Assembly (NCBI GenBank): GCA_040905445.1
Contig: JBBDRN010000009.1
Coordinates: forward strand, 1-54,050
Source: SKPT01 sp040905445
GTDB lineage: Bacteria > Planctomycetota > Phycisphaerae > Phycisphaerales > Phycisphaeraceae
Reading direction: 5' to 3'
Length of the DNA stretch: 54,050 nt
Made by a program: the position numbers and the translations under genes. Each line of letters opens with the position of its first letter. The first letter of the stretch is position 1. The notes beneath the pieces are model-generated. The model did not search any database. It had not been told where the DNA came from and worked only from the letters and a program-made list of their open reading frames with translations. Below, piece after piece: positions 1 through 8,618 of this stretch.

Positions 1-1
1 T

Positions 2-64
2 CAGAAAGCCGGTCTCGTCTACGATCAATACGCCGGGTTCACCGTCGGCCAGCAGGTCAACCAT
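2..64 (-). pseudogene. IS701-like transposase fragment, runs off the window edge
   Basis: Reading leftward from an ATG at 64-62, the open frame gives about 21 residues that include GVLIVDETGFL and then leaves the window. A VLxxDETGFLKKG block is a strongly conserved part of the DDE transposases of the IS701 type; the first D is a catalytic-type acid. The frame overlaps the last codons of the large exported gene, whose stop is at 57-59, so an insertion or its remnant abuts that gene's 3' end. Only the short motif is visible, so family and completeness are uncertain. Confidence 0.45.
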
Positions 65-3000
65 CGGCCGGGGCGTCGTCGCGCTGCTCCAGCTCGAGCG
101 GCGCGCCAGTGTCGGGGTCGACGAGCTCGACGTAGAACCGCCAGCGGTCCGGGGCCGGGCCCGCCAACTTGATGAGCAGCTCGTTCCAGCCCGGGGCGAG
201 GCTGACGCGCGCGGTGTCGCGGCCGGGACTGGCGCGTCCCGCCTCGTCGGCGTCGAGCACGAGCCGGCCGTTAAGCCGCACCTGCGCCGCCCCGCCGGCG
301 CCGAGCTCGATGATCGCCGGCCGCCAGTCGTCGCTGCGCACCCACGTCACTGCATAGGCCACGCCTTCGTCGTCGACCTCCACCGTGCGTGCGAGGTCGA
401 CGGGCGTGTCGCGCTCGCGATGCTCGCGCCATCGCAGCCAGCCGTGCCGGTCGCCCAGTCGCACGGCGCGCTCCGGCGGCGCCTCGATCGCGATCGCATC
501 GTCAACGTCGTCGTCCGTGAACGGCCCGATGGCCCGGAAGCGCGTCAGGTAGGCCGGCTGGTGCTCGATGTGCTCGCGGCGCAGGCGGTAGCGCAGCGCA
601 CCGTCAAGGTTCAGCATCGCGTCGATGTCGTCGAGCACGTCGCCGGCGGCCTCGCCTGCGTCGAGGCGACCTTCCACGACACCCTCGACAAGCCCCGGCG
701 TGCGCTCGTGGGCGGGCAGGGCGGCGGCGAATGCGAGGTCGAGGGCGTAACGCGCCTCGTCGCTCCCGTCCGTGAAGCGCCGGGCGAGCTGGAGGAGCGG
801 CCACGCGGCCTCGTCGTCGCCGAGGCGGGGCAGGTGGGCCTTGATCGTGTCGATGACCCGGGCCGGGTCGTCGCGCAGGTGGCCCATAACGGGCGCGTCG
901 AGCGTGAGTACGAGCGTGGCGAGGTCCCCGGACGCGGGCCCGGTGAACGGCGCGCCGGGGCCGGGGCGCGCGGGCGTACCGCCCCATTGCCAGTCGGAGC
1001 TGGTCTCGCCGGCCGTGGTCTCGGCGGTGTCGATGAGCTGCAGGCGCTCGCCGCCCGGTAGCTCGATGGCGACCCCCTGCCAGTGGGCGCTACCACCCGC
1101 GGCCCCGACGGCGATGCGATAGATGGGCAGCCCGGCCGCGTCGACCCACGCCAGCGGCACGCGCAGCTCGTGCCACGTCCCCGCATTAGGCAGCTCACCG
1201 ACGTGGCGAGCGTTTTCGTCGACAACGCGCCCCCACGTGGCGCGGCGCCACGTGCTGCCGTCGTAGAGCTGCAACGCGAGGGTGTGCGGCGGCGCGTCGT
1301 CGGCCAGTCGCACCCAGACCGTCAGCATCGGCCCAGCCGCGGGCGGAACGAGGTGGGCGGTGACGGGCTGGGCGAATGCGGTGATGCCGTGGCGCTGGTT
1401 GTCGTCGCCGTCGCCGGCCGTGTGGACGCGCGTCGCCGTGACGGAGGTGGCGGGGGCGTCGTGCCAGCGCCAGGTGCCGTGCGTGTCGCCGTCGGGTGTC
1501 GCGTCGTGGATGAGCGTGGACTCGTCGTCGGCTAGCGCGAGGCGCGTCGCCCCCCAGCGCGTCGTGCCGCCGTAGCTCTCGAAGCGCACGCCCGCGATGG
1601 CGGTATCGTGCATGTCCAGCGCGATGAGCGGCGTGCGCAGCTCGGTCCACGTGCCGCCGATCGGCTCCGTGCCGCCGAAGCGGGCGCGTGGCGTTGTGTA
1701 GTGCGAGCCCATGTCGCCCTGCGGCGAGCCCCAGAACATGGCGCGCACCGGCGACGAATCGCCCGGCCGCAGCAGGCCGAGGTAGGCGGTGCTCGGCGCG
1801 TCGTCGCCCTCGTCGGCGTAGACGTGGTGGCGCAGCTCCGCGACGGCCTGCCGACGGTAGCGCTCGATAACGGGCTCCGGCACGCCGACCTGGACGGCAA
1901 AGGAGGCGACCTGGTCGACGGGGTTGCGCGTGCCCGTCTGGCGCAGGAATTGATCGAGCCGGGCCAGCGCGTCGCCCGTGTAGGCGCGGTCCGGATTCGC
2001 CCTGACAAAGTCGCGCAACAGCCCTGCCGGCTCCGTCGAGACCATCGACTGGCGCACGCGCGTCGCACCCTGCAGCGTCTGCCAGGCGATGGGCAGGTCC
2101 GGCAGCTCGTGGGCGAGATCGAGCAGGGCCTGCTCGGCGGCGAGCGATCGATCATGCAGGTAGAGCTCCTCGAAGCCGACGCCCGGGTGATGCTGGCCGG
2201 TGAGCGCCGCGCCGCCGAAGCTGACGACGCGCTCGCGCTGGCCGTCCACCGGCTCGGCCCAGGCCACGAGCGCGAGGCTGAGCTGCCGCCAGTTGTTATA
2301 GCGCCGGTCGCCGTACGTCTCGGCGGGGATCTTGAGGCGATAGGTCAGCTCGCCGGCGGCGGGGTCGAAGCTGACGGCCGCCTCGACGCGGTCGGCGTTG
2401 CTGCCGTCGATCGCATCATGCACCACGCGCCCGCGGGCGTCGACGCCGATGGCGAAGCGGTAGTCGCGGCGGTTGCTCAGGCGCATGGCGACCTCAAGCC
2501 GGTGGCCACCGGCCAGCGCGGCGTGCCCGCGCACCGGCCGCCACGCGTCGGCGCGGTGGGTCAGGGCGACGTAGAGCCACTCGTCGTCGTGGCCGAGCAC
2601 GAGGCGGGCGTCGCGGCCGGCGGCGTCGGTGAGTGTGTACGGAGTCGCGCCCCAGGCGGCGGGCGACGCGCCGCGGAAGTCGGGGGCCTCGGACAGGTGA
2701 TGGGCCAGCCACGCGCGGCTGCCCGGCGCGGTCGGGGCGGCCCCGCCACCTTCCGCTGCGGAAAGTGGCGGGGTGGTGAGGGCGGTGGCGGGGGCGAAGG
2801 CGTGCAGGCCGTCGCGGTCGGTCACGAGCAGGTGTCCGCCGCGGTAGACGAGCTGGGTGAAGGCGTCGTGGGTCATGGGCAGCATCTGCCTGCCGACGCG
2901 CTCGCCGGTGTCGAGGTCGAAGCGGTCGAGGCGGAGGCGGTCGGCGGGGTGCGGCCAGCCGGGGCCGCCAAAGCCGGTGGCGACGAGCATGTGGCCGTCG

Positions 3001-6000
3001 TCGATCCACGCGGCCCGGGCGCCGGGGCTGAAGCGCAGGCTGTAGCGGCCGTGCAGCCACCCGGGCAGGCCGGCGATCCAGTTGCCGAGGCCGCGCGGCG
3101 CCCACGCGTGCTCGACCGGGGGCAGGCGATAGGTCGCGACGCGCTCGCCGGTGCGCAGGTTGTAGGCGCCGACGTGGCTGCCGTGCATCTCGTAGATGCG
3201 GGCCTCGTGGATGAGCCCGGGCCGATCGCGGTGGATCATCGTGTCGGGGTCGTCGCGATGAAACGTCCAGTGCTCGTAGTCGGGCGTGCCGTCGCGGTTG
3301 TACTGGCGCACCTGGATCCACGGCCCGTCGACGTGCACGCGCATCGCCGCGCCGTAGCGGAACGCGCCGCTCAACGTCGGCTCGAATCGCTCGGGTCCGT
3401 CGATCGAGCCCAGCTCCCAGCGATACAGCCGCCGGTCCTCACCCGTGTAGTAGAACACGCGGCCGACGACCTTGATGGTGCGGCTGGGGCGGGCGACGTC
3501 GTCGGGGTCGCCCAGGTAAGGCCCTTCGCCGGTGTAGGCGCCGTCGGCGAGGTCAAACTTGAGCGCGGCCTTGCGCCCGCGCACGAAGTAGCCGAGCAGG
3601 TGCAGCGTGCCCTCGTCGGCCAGCAGCTCGCGCACGCGGAAGCTGCCGAAGTCGCGGCTGAGGTCGCGCGTCCACAACTCGCGGCCGGTCGCGCGGTCGA
3701 TCGCGGCGAGGCGCGGCGGGCCGCTCGTGCCCGACTCGTTGAGCAGCACGAACTGGTCGTCGAAGGCCCGCCAGCGGTTGATGGGCATCGCCGGATCGTA
3801 GCGCCACGCGGTGCGGCCGGTCGCGGCATCGAGGCTGTGAATGGAGTCATCGCCGATAAGCAGGATGAGCCCCGGCGCCCAGGCCACCTCACGCACGGTG
3901 CGCGTGACCGTGCGCTGCCAGCGCGGCGCGGTCGGATCGCGCGGGTCGATGCGCTCGATGAGCCCCGGCGAGTGCAGCACGAGATCGTCGCCCATCGCCG
4001 CCTCGGCGTCAGGCACGAGCAGCTCCGCCTCGGCGCGGGCGAGCAGCCCCAACCGCGTCAGCGGAAAGGTCGGCAGCGACTCGAGCCGACGGTCCTCGTC
4101 GGCGTCAAACCAGCGTCCGGGCGGCACGACGGCCGGCTCAGCAGTTGGCGCGTCCGCCTCCGCCGGCGCAGCCGCGGGCTCATCGCTGATGGCGACGACC
4201 TGCCCGCCTCGCACGCCCAGCGCCCGCAGAGCCGTCGGCTCACGGTCGAGCGGAGCCTCCTCGATGCGCCCGCCTGTGCGCGCATCAAACCGGTGCAGGC
4301 GATCGCCCGCGGCCACGAGCAGCTCATCGCCCGCAAGCACCGGCTCGGCGCGGATCGGCGCATCGAAGCTGCGCCGCCAGCGCACCTCGCCCGAAGTCAC
4401 GGCGACGCTCACGAGCACATGGCCCTCCGCGAGCAGCACCGCGTCGCGTACGACGCCGAGCATCTGCTCGCCCGGGATGAGCGGCGCGTCCCAGACGATG
4501 GCCCCGGTCTGGCCGTCGAGCGCGATCGCGCCGCTGCTGTCGCGGGGCGTGACGACGAGCGTGTCGCGGACGACCACCGGCGCGCCGCCGCGTCGGCGGA
4601 CGGTCTGCCGCCACTGGTCGTCCAGATGCAGGCGGGGGTACTGATGGATCCAGTCGATGACGCCGTCGCGGGCGTCGAGGCGGGCGACGAGGCCCATGTT
4701 GGTGTTGGCGTAGACGTAGCCGCCGGCGACGCGCACGCCGCTGCCGTAGCGCACGAGGTCGATCTCGCGGTCGGACAGCGGGCCGGAGTCGGGGCCGGCC
4801 AGCTCCGGCGTCTGCGTCGCCAGGCGGCGCCGCCAGCGCAGCTCGCCCGTCGCAGCGTCGAGGGCGACGAGCTCGATGGGCGTGATGAGCCCCTGGCGCA
4901 CGGCCAGGCAGTAAACGAACCCGTCGGCGACGGCCGGGTCACCGACGAGCTGCGCGTCGACCAGCGCGTCATCGCCGTCGGTCGACCAGATCATCTCCCC
5001 GGTGCGAATGTCAAACGCGGCGAGCCCGGCCGGGTGGCGCCGACTCGTGTCCAGCCCCCAGAGCGTGTAGACGCGCCCGCCGTCGATCGCCGGGCGCATC
5101 GGCGCGGGGATGGTGATCTCGCGGCGGATGGAGCTGCCCCGGCTCATGCCGCTGGTCCAGCCGGCGACGCGCGCCCAGCGCGGGGTGGTGTCGCCCGGGC
5201 CGTACACAGCCAGGCCGCCCGGGCCGGCGACGGCCGTGTGCGCCGCGTCGTCGCTCGTGACGATCGCCAGCGGCAGCGGCACGAGCGGGTCGAGCGCGGC
5301 CGCGGGCACGCGGTTGAGGAACCCCGTCGGCCAGAGCGGCGCGTCGACCGGCACGCCCAGGTACGCCAGCGACCCGAGCGACGGTTCGGGTCCGGCGTGC
5401 GGGAGCTGCGCGTGGCGGCGCACCATCGCCAGACCCCGCTCCGCCGTCTCACGCTGCGCGGCGTCGCCCGCCCGTCGCAGGACGTCGTCCAAGTGCCGCT
5501 CGACCGCGCCGAGGCGCCCGTCCCACAGGGCGCGCTCGCCAAGCTCGAGCAGCGCGGCCTGCGTCGCGTTCGCCCACGGGTAGCGCCGCGCCGCGGCGAG
5601 CGTCGCCGCCTCGTCGCCGGCGGCGTCGGCAAGCGCGCGCTCCGCACGCTCCTGCTGCGCCGCGGCGAGCGCCTCGCGCAGGCCGGGGCGTTCGAGCACG
5701 AGCGCTTCGATGCTGCGCCAGATCGACTGTCGGACGCGCTCGCGCTGCGACACGACGTTCTGCCCCGCGACATCGCGCTCCAACAACCGCTGGATCTCGT
5801 CGGCCAGGCCCGCGTCGTCGCCGCGCCGGCGCAGCGCGTCCCAGCGTCCGCCCAGGCCCGCCTCCTGCGGAAACGACGGCGCGAACGTGTAGCGTTCGCG
5901 GCGCGCCTCGACGCGCTGCAGCCGAGCGGTGATGGCGCGCCCGGCGTCGCTCTCGGTCGGGTGGCCCTGCAACAGCGCGTCATAGCGCGCCGCGGCGTCG

Positions 6001-6704
6001 GTCAGCCGCCCGAGGTCCGCCAGCATGGCCGCCTCGGCAAGCGCGACGTCCAGCGCGTCCTCGCCGGCCGCGAGCGCGGCGGCGAACGCGGCGGCCGCCT
6101 CGAAGTACCGGCCCTCGTCCCGGTACGCCTCGCCCAGGGCGCGGTGCGCGCGCGCCATCAGCGGGTCGCCCGGCGGCAGGTGGCCCGCCCGCCCCAGCGC
6201 CAGCAGCCGCTCAGCGGCGTCGCGGTGATGGCGCGCCCCCTCGACCGTGTCGGCCATCGCCCCGGCGCGGCTGAGCAACGTCGACAGCGCCTCGGTCGCG
6301 GCATCGACGCGCCCCGGAAACTCGGTGGCGATGCGCTTGAGGTAATCGAGCTCCGGGTGGTGCAGCGCGCCACGGTGCAGGTGCTCGACGAGGGTCTCGT
6401 AGGCCGCGAGGCGCTCGTCGCCGACGGGGTCGAAGCGGTCGATCATGCGCTCGACGAGATAGACGAGGCGGCGCTCGAGGCGCGTCTGGGCGGTGCGTGC
6501 GTCGTCGGTGGCGTCGCTGACCTGCTCGTCGAACCGCTGACGGTTGAGCTCGTAGGTTTCGCCCCACGTATCACGCCATGAGATTTCCATGGCGGGGTCG
6601 TCGAGCCGGGCGCGTTCCATCGCCGGTCGATCCGCCACCGCGGGCGAAAGCGTCGCCGCGACAAATCCCATCATGAGCGCCAGGCACACAAAAACTCGCA
6701 TCAT
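57..6704 (-). CDS. Giant exported PQQ-like beta-propeller protein with TPR, CBM9-like and C-terminal sugar-binding-like domains
   Basis: A 2215-aa secreted protein. The start was set at the ATG at 6704, seven bases after AGGAGG (6712-6717); it opens a signal peptide (MMRVFVCLALMMGF..., cleavage near AVA-D). Residues about 30-450 are helical with TPR-like repeats. Residues about 480-1305 hold PQQ-type blades (ALDAATGELRW, RLDARDGVIDW, SLDAATGRTAW, AIDRATGRELW). Residues about 1335-1520 resemble a CBM9-like domain, and the last 140 or so resemble the galactose-binding folds common in planctomycete exported proteins (GWNELLIKL). PQQ-like blades here more likely form a scaffold than a quinoprotein dehydrogenase; no active-site set was recognised. 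A palindromic repeat is read in frame near residue 1310-1321. No partner gene is adjacent and the function is unknown. Confidence 0.85.
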   Translation of the reverse strand: MMRVFVCLALMMGFVAATLSPAVADRPAMERARLDDPAMEISWRDTWGETYELNRQRFDEQVSDATDDARTAQTRLERRLVYLVERMIDRFDPVGDERLAAYETLVEHLHRGALHHPELDYLKRIATEFPGRVDAATEALSTLLSRAGAMADTVEGARHHRDAAERLLALGRAGHLPPGDPLMARAHRALGEAYRDEGRYFEAAAAFAAALAAGEDALDVALAEAAMLADLGRLTDAAARYDALLQGHPTESDAGRAITARLQRVEARRERYTFAPSFPQEAGLGGRWDALRRRGDDAGLADEIQRLLERDVAGQNVVSQRERVRQSIWRSIEALVLERPGLREALAAAQQERAERALADAAGDEAATLAAARRYPWANATQAALLELGERALWDGRLGAVERHLDDVLRRAGDAAQRETAERGLAMVRRHAQLPHAGPEPSLGSLAYLGVPVDAPLWPTGFLNRVPAAALDPLVPLPLAIVTSDDAAHTAVAGPGGLAVYGPGDTTPRWARVAGWTSGMSRGSSIRREITIPAPMRPAIDGGRVYTLWGLDTSRRHPAGLAAFDIRTGEMIWSTDGDDALVDAQLVGDPAVADGFVYCLAVRQGLITPIELVALDAATGELRWRRRLATQTPELAGPDSGPLSDREIDLVRYGSGVRVAGGYVYANTNMGLVARLDARDGVIDWIHQYPRLHLDDQWRQTVRRRGGAPVVVRDTLVVTPRDSSGAIALDGQTGAIVWDAPLIPGEQMLGVVRDAVLLAEGHVLVSVAVTSGEVRWRRSFDAPIRAEPVLAGDELLVAAGDRLHRFDARTGGRIEEAPLDREPTALRALGVRGGQVVAISDEPAAAPAEADAPTAEPAVVPPGRWFDADEDRRLESLPTFPLTRLGLLARAEAELLVPDAEAAMGDDLVLHSPGLIERIDPRDPTAPRWQRTVTRTVREVAWAPGLILLIGDDSIHSLDAATGRTAWRYDPAMPINRWRAFDDQFVLLNESGTSGPPRLAAIDRATGRELWTRDLSRDFGSFRVRELLADEGTLHLLGYFVRGRKAALKFDLADGAYTGEGPYLGDPDDVARPSRTIKVVGRVFYYTGEDRRLYRWELGSIDGPERFEPTLSGAFRYGAAMRVHVDGPWIQVRQYNRDGTPDYEHWTFHRDDPDTMIHRDRPGLIHEARIYEMHGSHVGAYNLRTGERVATYRLPPVEHAWAPRGLGNWIAGLPGWLHGRYSLRFSPGARAAWIDDGHMLVATGFGGPGWPHPADRLRLDRFDLDTGERVGRQMLPMTHDAFTQLVYRGGHLLVTDRDGLHAFAPATALTTPPLSAAEGGGAAPTAPGSRAWLAHHLSEAPDFRGASPAAWGATPYTLTDAAGRDARLVLGHDDEWLYVALTHRADAWRPVRGHAALAGGHRLEVAMRLSNRRDYRFAIGVDARGRVVHDAIDGSNADRVEAAVSFDPAAGELTYRLKIPAETYGDRRYNNWRQLSLALVAWAEPVDGQRERVVSFGGAALTGQHHPGVGFEELYLHDRSLAAEQALLDLAHELPDLPIAWQTLQGATRVRQSMVSTEPAGLLRDFVRANPDRAYTGDALARLDQFLRQTGTRNPVDQVASFAVQVGVPEPVIERYRRQAVAELRHHVYADEGDDAPSTAYLGLLRPGDSSPVRAMFWGSPQGDMGSHYTTPRARFGGTEPIGGTWTELRTPLIALDMHDTAIAGVRFESYGGTTRWGATRLALADDESTLIHDATPDGDTHGTWRWHDAPATSVTATRVHTAGDGDDNQRHGITAFAQPVTAHLVPPAAGPMLTVWVRLADDAPPHTLALQLYDGSTWRRATWGRVVDENARHVGELPNAGTWHELRVPLAWVDAAGLPIYRIAVGAAGGSAHWQGVAIELPGGERLQLIDTAETTAGETSSDWQWGGTPARPGPGAPFTGPASGDLATLVLTLDAPVMGHLRDDPARVIDTIKAHLPRLGDDEAAWPLLQLARRFTDGSDEARYALDLAFAAALPAHERTPGLVEGVVEGRLDAGEAAGDVLDDIDAMLNLDGALRYRLRREHIEHQPAYLTRFRAIGPFTDDDVDDAIAIEAPPERAVRLGDRHGWLRWREHRERDTPVDLARTVEVDDEGVAYAVTWVRSDDWRPAIIELGAGGAAQVRLNGRLVLDADEAGRASPGRDTARVSLAPGWNELLIKLAGPAPDRWRFYVELVDPDTGAPLELEQRDDAPADG
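2741..2773. repeat. 33-bp palindrome with CCCCGCCAC arms, in frame (copy 1)
   Basis: CCCCGCCACCTTCCG / CGGAAAGTGGCGGGG around CTG, one mismatch in the arms. It is read on the minus strand as TPPLSAAEGGGAA inside the giant exported protein, between the propeller and the CBM9-like domain. Confidence 0.85.
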
Positions 6705-6711
6705 TCCGTCG

Positions 6712-6717
6712 CCTCCT
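6712..6717 (-). promoter_or_regulatory. Shine-Dalgarno AGGAGG fixing the start of the giant exported gene
   Basis: AGGAGG read on the minus strand, seven bases before ATGATG. It shows that the longer open frame back to 6737 is not the start. Confidence 0.75.
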
Positions 6718-6791
6718 GCACCAATCCCGCCGGCCAATACGGTAGACTAACCATCGTTCCGTGCACAGCCCACGACGAGGAGTCTCCAGCC

Positions 6792-8045
6792 ATGCCCAAG
6801 CTCGCGATCCACGGCGGCAGCCCGGCCGCCGGCGACGTCACCATGCCCCGTTGGCCCGCGTTCGACGACATTAACGAAAAGGCGCTGGTCGAGGCCTTCC
6901 GTTCCGGCACGTGGTGGCGCGGCGGGACGATCGAGTCGCAGGCCGCGTCGAAGACCGGCGAGTTCGAGCGGGCCTTCGCCGAGTTCCAGGGCGCGGAGCA
7001 CGCCCTGGCGGTCAACAGCGGCACCACCGCCGTCGAGATCGCCCTCCGCGCCGCGGGCGTCAAGCCGGGCGACGAGGTGATCGTCCCCGACCTCTCCTTC
7101 GTCGTCACGGGCTCAGCCTGCCTGCCGGTCGGCGCCTACCCCGTCTTCGTCGACGTCGACCCGCGCACGGGCCAGCTCGACGCGGACGCGATCGAGGCGG
7201 CCATCAGCCCGCGCACGAGCGCGATCTGCCTCGTGCACTTCGGCGGCTACCCGGCCGACATGGACCGCATCCCCGACATCGCCCGCAAGCACAACCTCGC
7301 CCTCATCGAGGACTGCGCCCACGCCCACGGCTCGCAATGGCGCGGCCGCGGCGTGGGGACGTTCGGCGACTTCGGCACCTTCAGCTTCCAGCAGTTCAAG
7401 TCCCTGACCGCCGGCGAGGGCGGCATGCTCGTCACCAACGACATCGAACGCTGGCGCGCCGCCTACCGCTTCCACAACCTCGGCCGACTCGAGCACAAGG
7501 GGCAGTACGAGTTCTACGAGATGTCCTCCAACCTGCGGCTGACCAACCTGCAAGGTGCGCTGCTGCTCTCGCAGATGCCCCGCTTCAAACAGCAGGTCGA
7601 GCGGCGCAACGTCGCGGTCAAGCGGCTCGATGAGAAGCTCGGCGCGATCCCCGGCATCGAGCCCCAGCCCGCCGATGCGCGCATCACGCGCCGGGGGTTC
7701 TACTACTACATCTATCGCTATAACGCCGAGGCGTTCAAGGGCCTGCCGCGCGAGCGGTTCCTCGAGGCGATTCGCGCCGAGGGCGTCAAGGTCGCGGGCA
7801 AGGGCTACGGCAGCGCGCTGCACACGTATCCGCTCTTCCGGAACATGGACGTGCCCAGCGAGTACACCAACTGCCAGTACCGCACGCAGAGCTGCCCCGT
7901 CGCCGAGCGGCTGGCGAAGCAGGAGGTGTGCACCTTCGCCCACCAGTTGCTGCTGCTGGACGATGCCTCGCTCGACCGCATCGCCGAGGCGATTGCCAAG
8001 GTGCAGGCGAACGTCGACGAGCTGCTCGAAGCGACCGCGACGTAG
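6792..8045 (+). CDS. DegT/DnrJ/EryC1/StrS-type PLP aminotransferase
   Basis: A 417-aa fold-type I sugar aminotransferase of the DegT/StrS class, which transaminates keto-sugars or keto-cyclitols using PLP. The lysine that should bind PLP is in FSFQQFKSLTAGEGG (residue about 205), the spacing seen in the AHBA-synthase/scyllo-inosamine aminotransferase branch. Upstream EDCAHAHGS supplies the PLP-ring contact region. The gene is preceded by GAGGAG about ten bases before ATG. It stands alone: no sugar-nucleotide genes are beside it, so the substrate cannot be inferred. Its stop codon is followed without a gap by a 160-bp palindromic element. Family sure, substrate unknown. Confidence 0.9.
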   Translation: MPKLAIHGGSPAAGDVTMPRWPAFDDINEKALVEAFRSGTWWRGGTIESQAASKTGEFERAFAEFQGAEHALAVNSGTTAVEIALRAAGVKPGDEVIVPDLSFVVTGSACLPVGAYPVFVDVDPRTGQLDADAIEAAISPRTSAICLVHFGGYPADMDRIPDIARKHNLALIEDCAHAHGSQWRGRGVGTFGDFGTFSFQQFKSLTAGEGGMLVTNDIERWRAAYRFHNLGRLEHKGQYEFYEMSSNLRLTNLQGALLLSQMPRFKQQVERRNVAVKRLDEKLGAIPGIEPQPADARITRRGFYYYIYRYNAEAFKGLPRERFLEAIRAEGVKVAGKGYGSALHTYPLFRNMDVPSEYTNCQYRTQSCPVAERLAKQEVCTFAHQLLLLDDASLDRIAEAIAKVQANVDELLEATAT

Positions 8046-8205
8046 AAAGCCGGGACCGGTGGTCCCGGAGGAAGCGGCGCGATTTTCGGCGACGATGTCG
8101 TCGCGCCGGGCGCTGGGCGGTCTTCCGCGGCGGCGCGCGACGATGGGACCGCGCCGGTGGAGTGCATCGGTTGCCGCCTCGGCCGGGACCACCGGTCCCG
8201 GCTTT
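8046..8205. repeat. 160-bp element with 23-bp perfect terminal inverted repeats (copy 1)
   Basis: The left arm at 8046-8068 begins AAAGCCGGGACC. The right arm at 8183-8205 is its exact reverse complement. Each arm is itself a hairpin (CCGGGACC/GGTCCCGG), so the element is a doublet of palindromes with an outward AAA/TTT at each end. It starts at the base after the TAG of the aminotransferase gene and fills the gap to the convergent gene ending at 8214. It could act as a bidirectional terminator, a REPIN-like or MITE-like element, or both. A second copy is at 32345-32512. Confidence 0.8.
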
Positions 8206-8213
8206 ATGCCGCG

Positions 8214-8573
8214 TCACGCCGTCGGGCCCGGATAGTCGGACGGCTCCCAGCGGAAGTCGATGTCCTTGTCCTTGTGAAACGTCTTCGCCGCCAGGCGGAT
8301 GCAGTCCCAGCAGGCCATCGCCTCGCGGTTGAGGCCCGGCGCCGGCGTCGGCGCGGGATGGGCCCACGCGCGCACCGCCTCGTCGCGATCGCGCAGGCAC
8401 ATCGCGCACTTGAACGCCGCGTCAGCGGGCTGGGCCTGCTCCAGCGCGTGGCGCAGGCAGTCGAGGCACATGATCGAGCCGTGATGCCCTTCGAGCATCG
8501 GCTTGACCTCGTCCCAGTCGATGCCGCAGAAGTCGCAGGAAATGACAATGCCGCCGTCTTCTTCGCGTTGCAT
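8214..8573 (-). CDS. Small hypothetical protein with four CxxC pairs
   Basis: A 119-aa soluble protein, not recognised as a named family. Four cysteine pairs are present in order: CDFC near residue 13, CLDC near 36, CAMC near 56 and CWDC near 88. The first two and the last two could each hold one zinc ion, giving two treble-clef or ribbon-type sites. It ends in a tryptophan/aspartate-rich tail. The start ATG at 8573 has no strong ribosome-binding site. It is convergent with the aminotransferase and downstream of the TonB-like gene by 46 bases, so it may be read from that operon. DNA, RNA or protein binding are all possible. Confidence 0.7.
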   Translation of the reverse strand: MQREEDGGIVISCDFCGIDWDEVKPMLEGHHGSIMCLDCLRHALEQAQPADAAFKCAMCLRDRDEAVRAWAHPAPTPAPGLNREAMACWDCIRLAAKTFHKDKDIDFRWEPSDYPGPTA

Positions 8574-8618
8574 GGGTGGGCTTTATGTCTGGGGGTTGGG
8601 GATTCGGGGTTGGGGGTG

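Noticed and set aside
1608..6581. Long plus-strand open frame of about 1650 codons opposite the giant exported gene
   Set aside because: It is rich in Arg, Val and Ala without domains, and is the antisense shadow of a well-supported gene in high-GC DNA.
8046..8205. CRISPR-like or tRNA-like structure
   Set aside because: Only one pair of inverted arms, no regularly spaced direct repeats and no cloverleaf.
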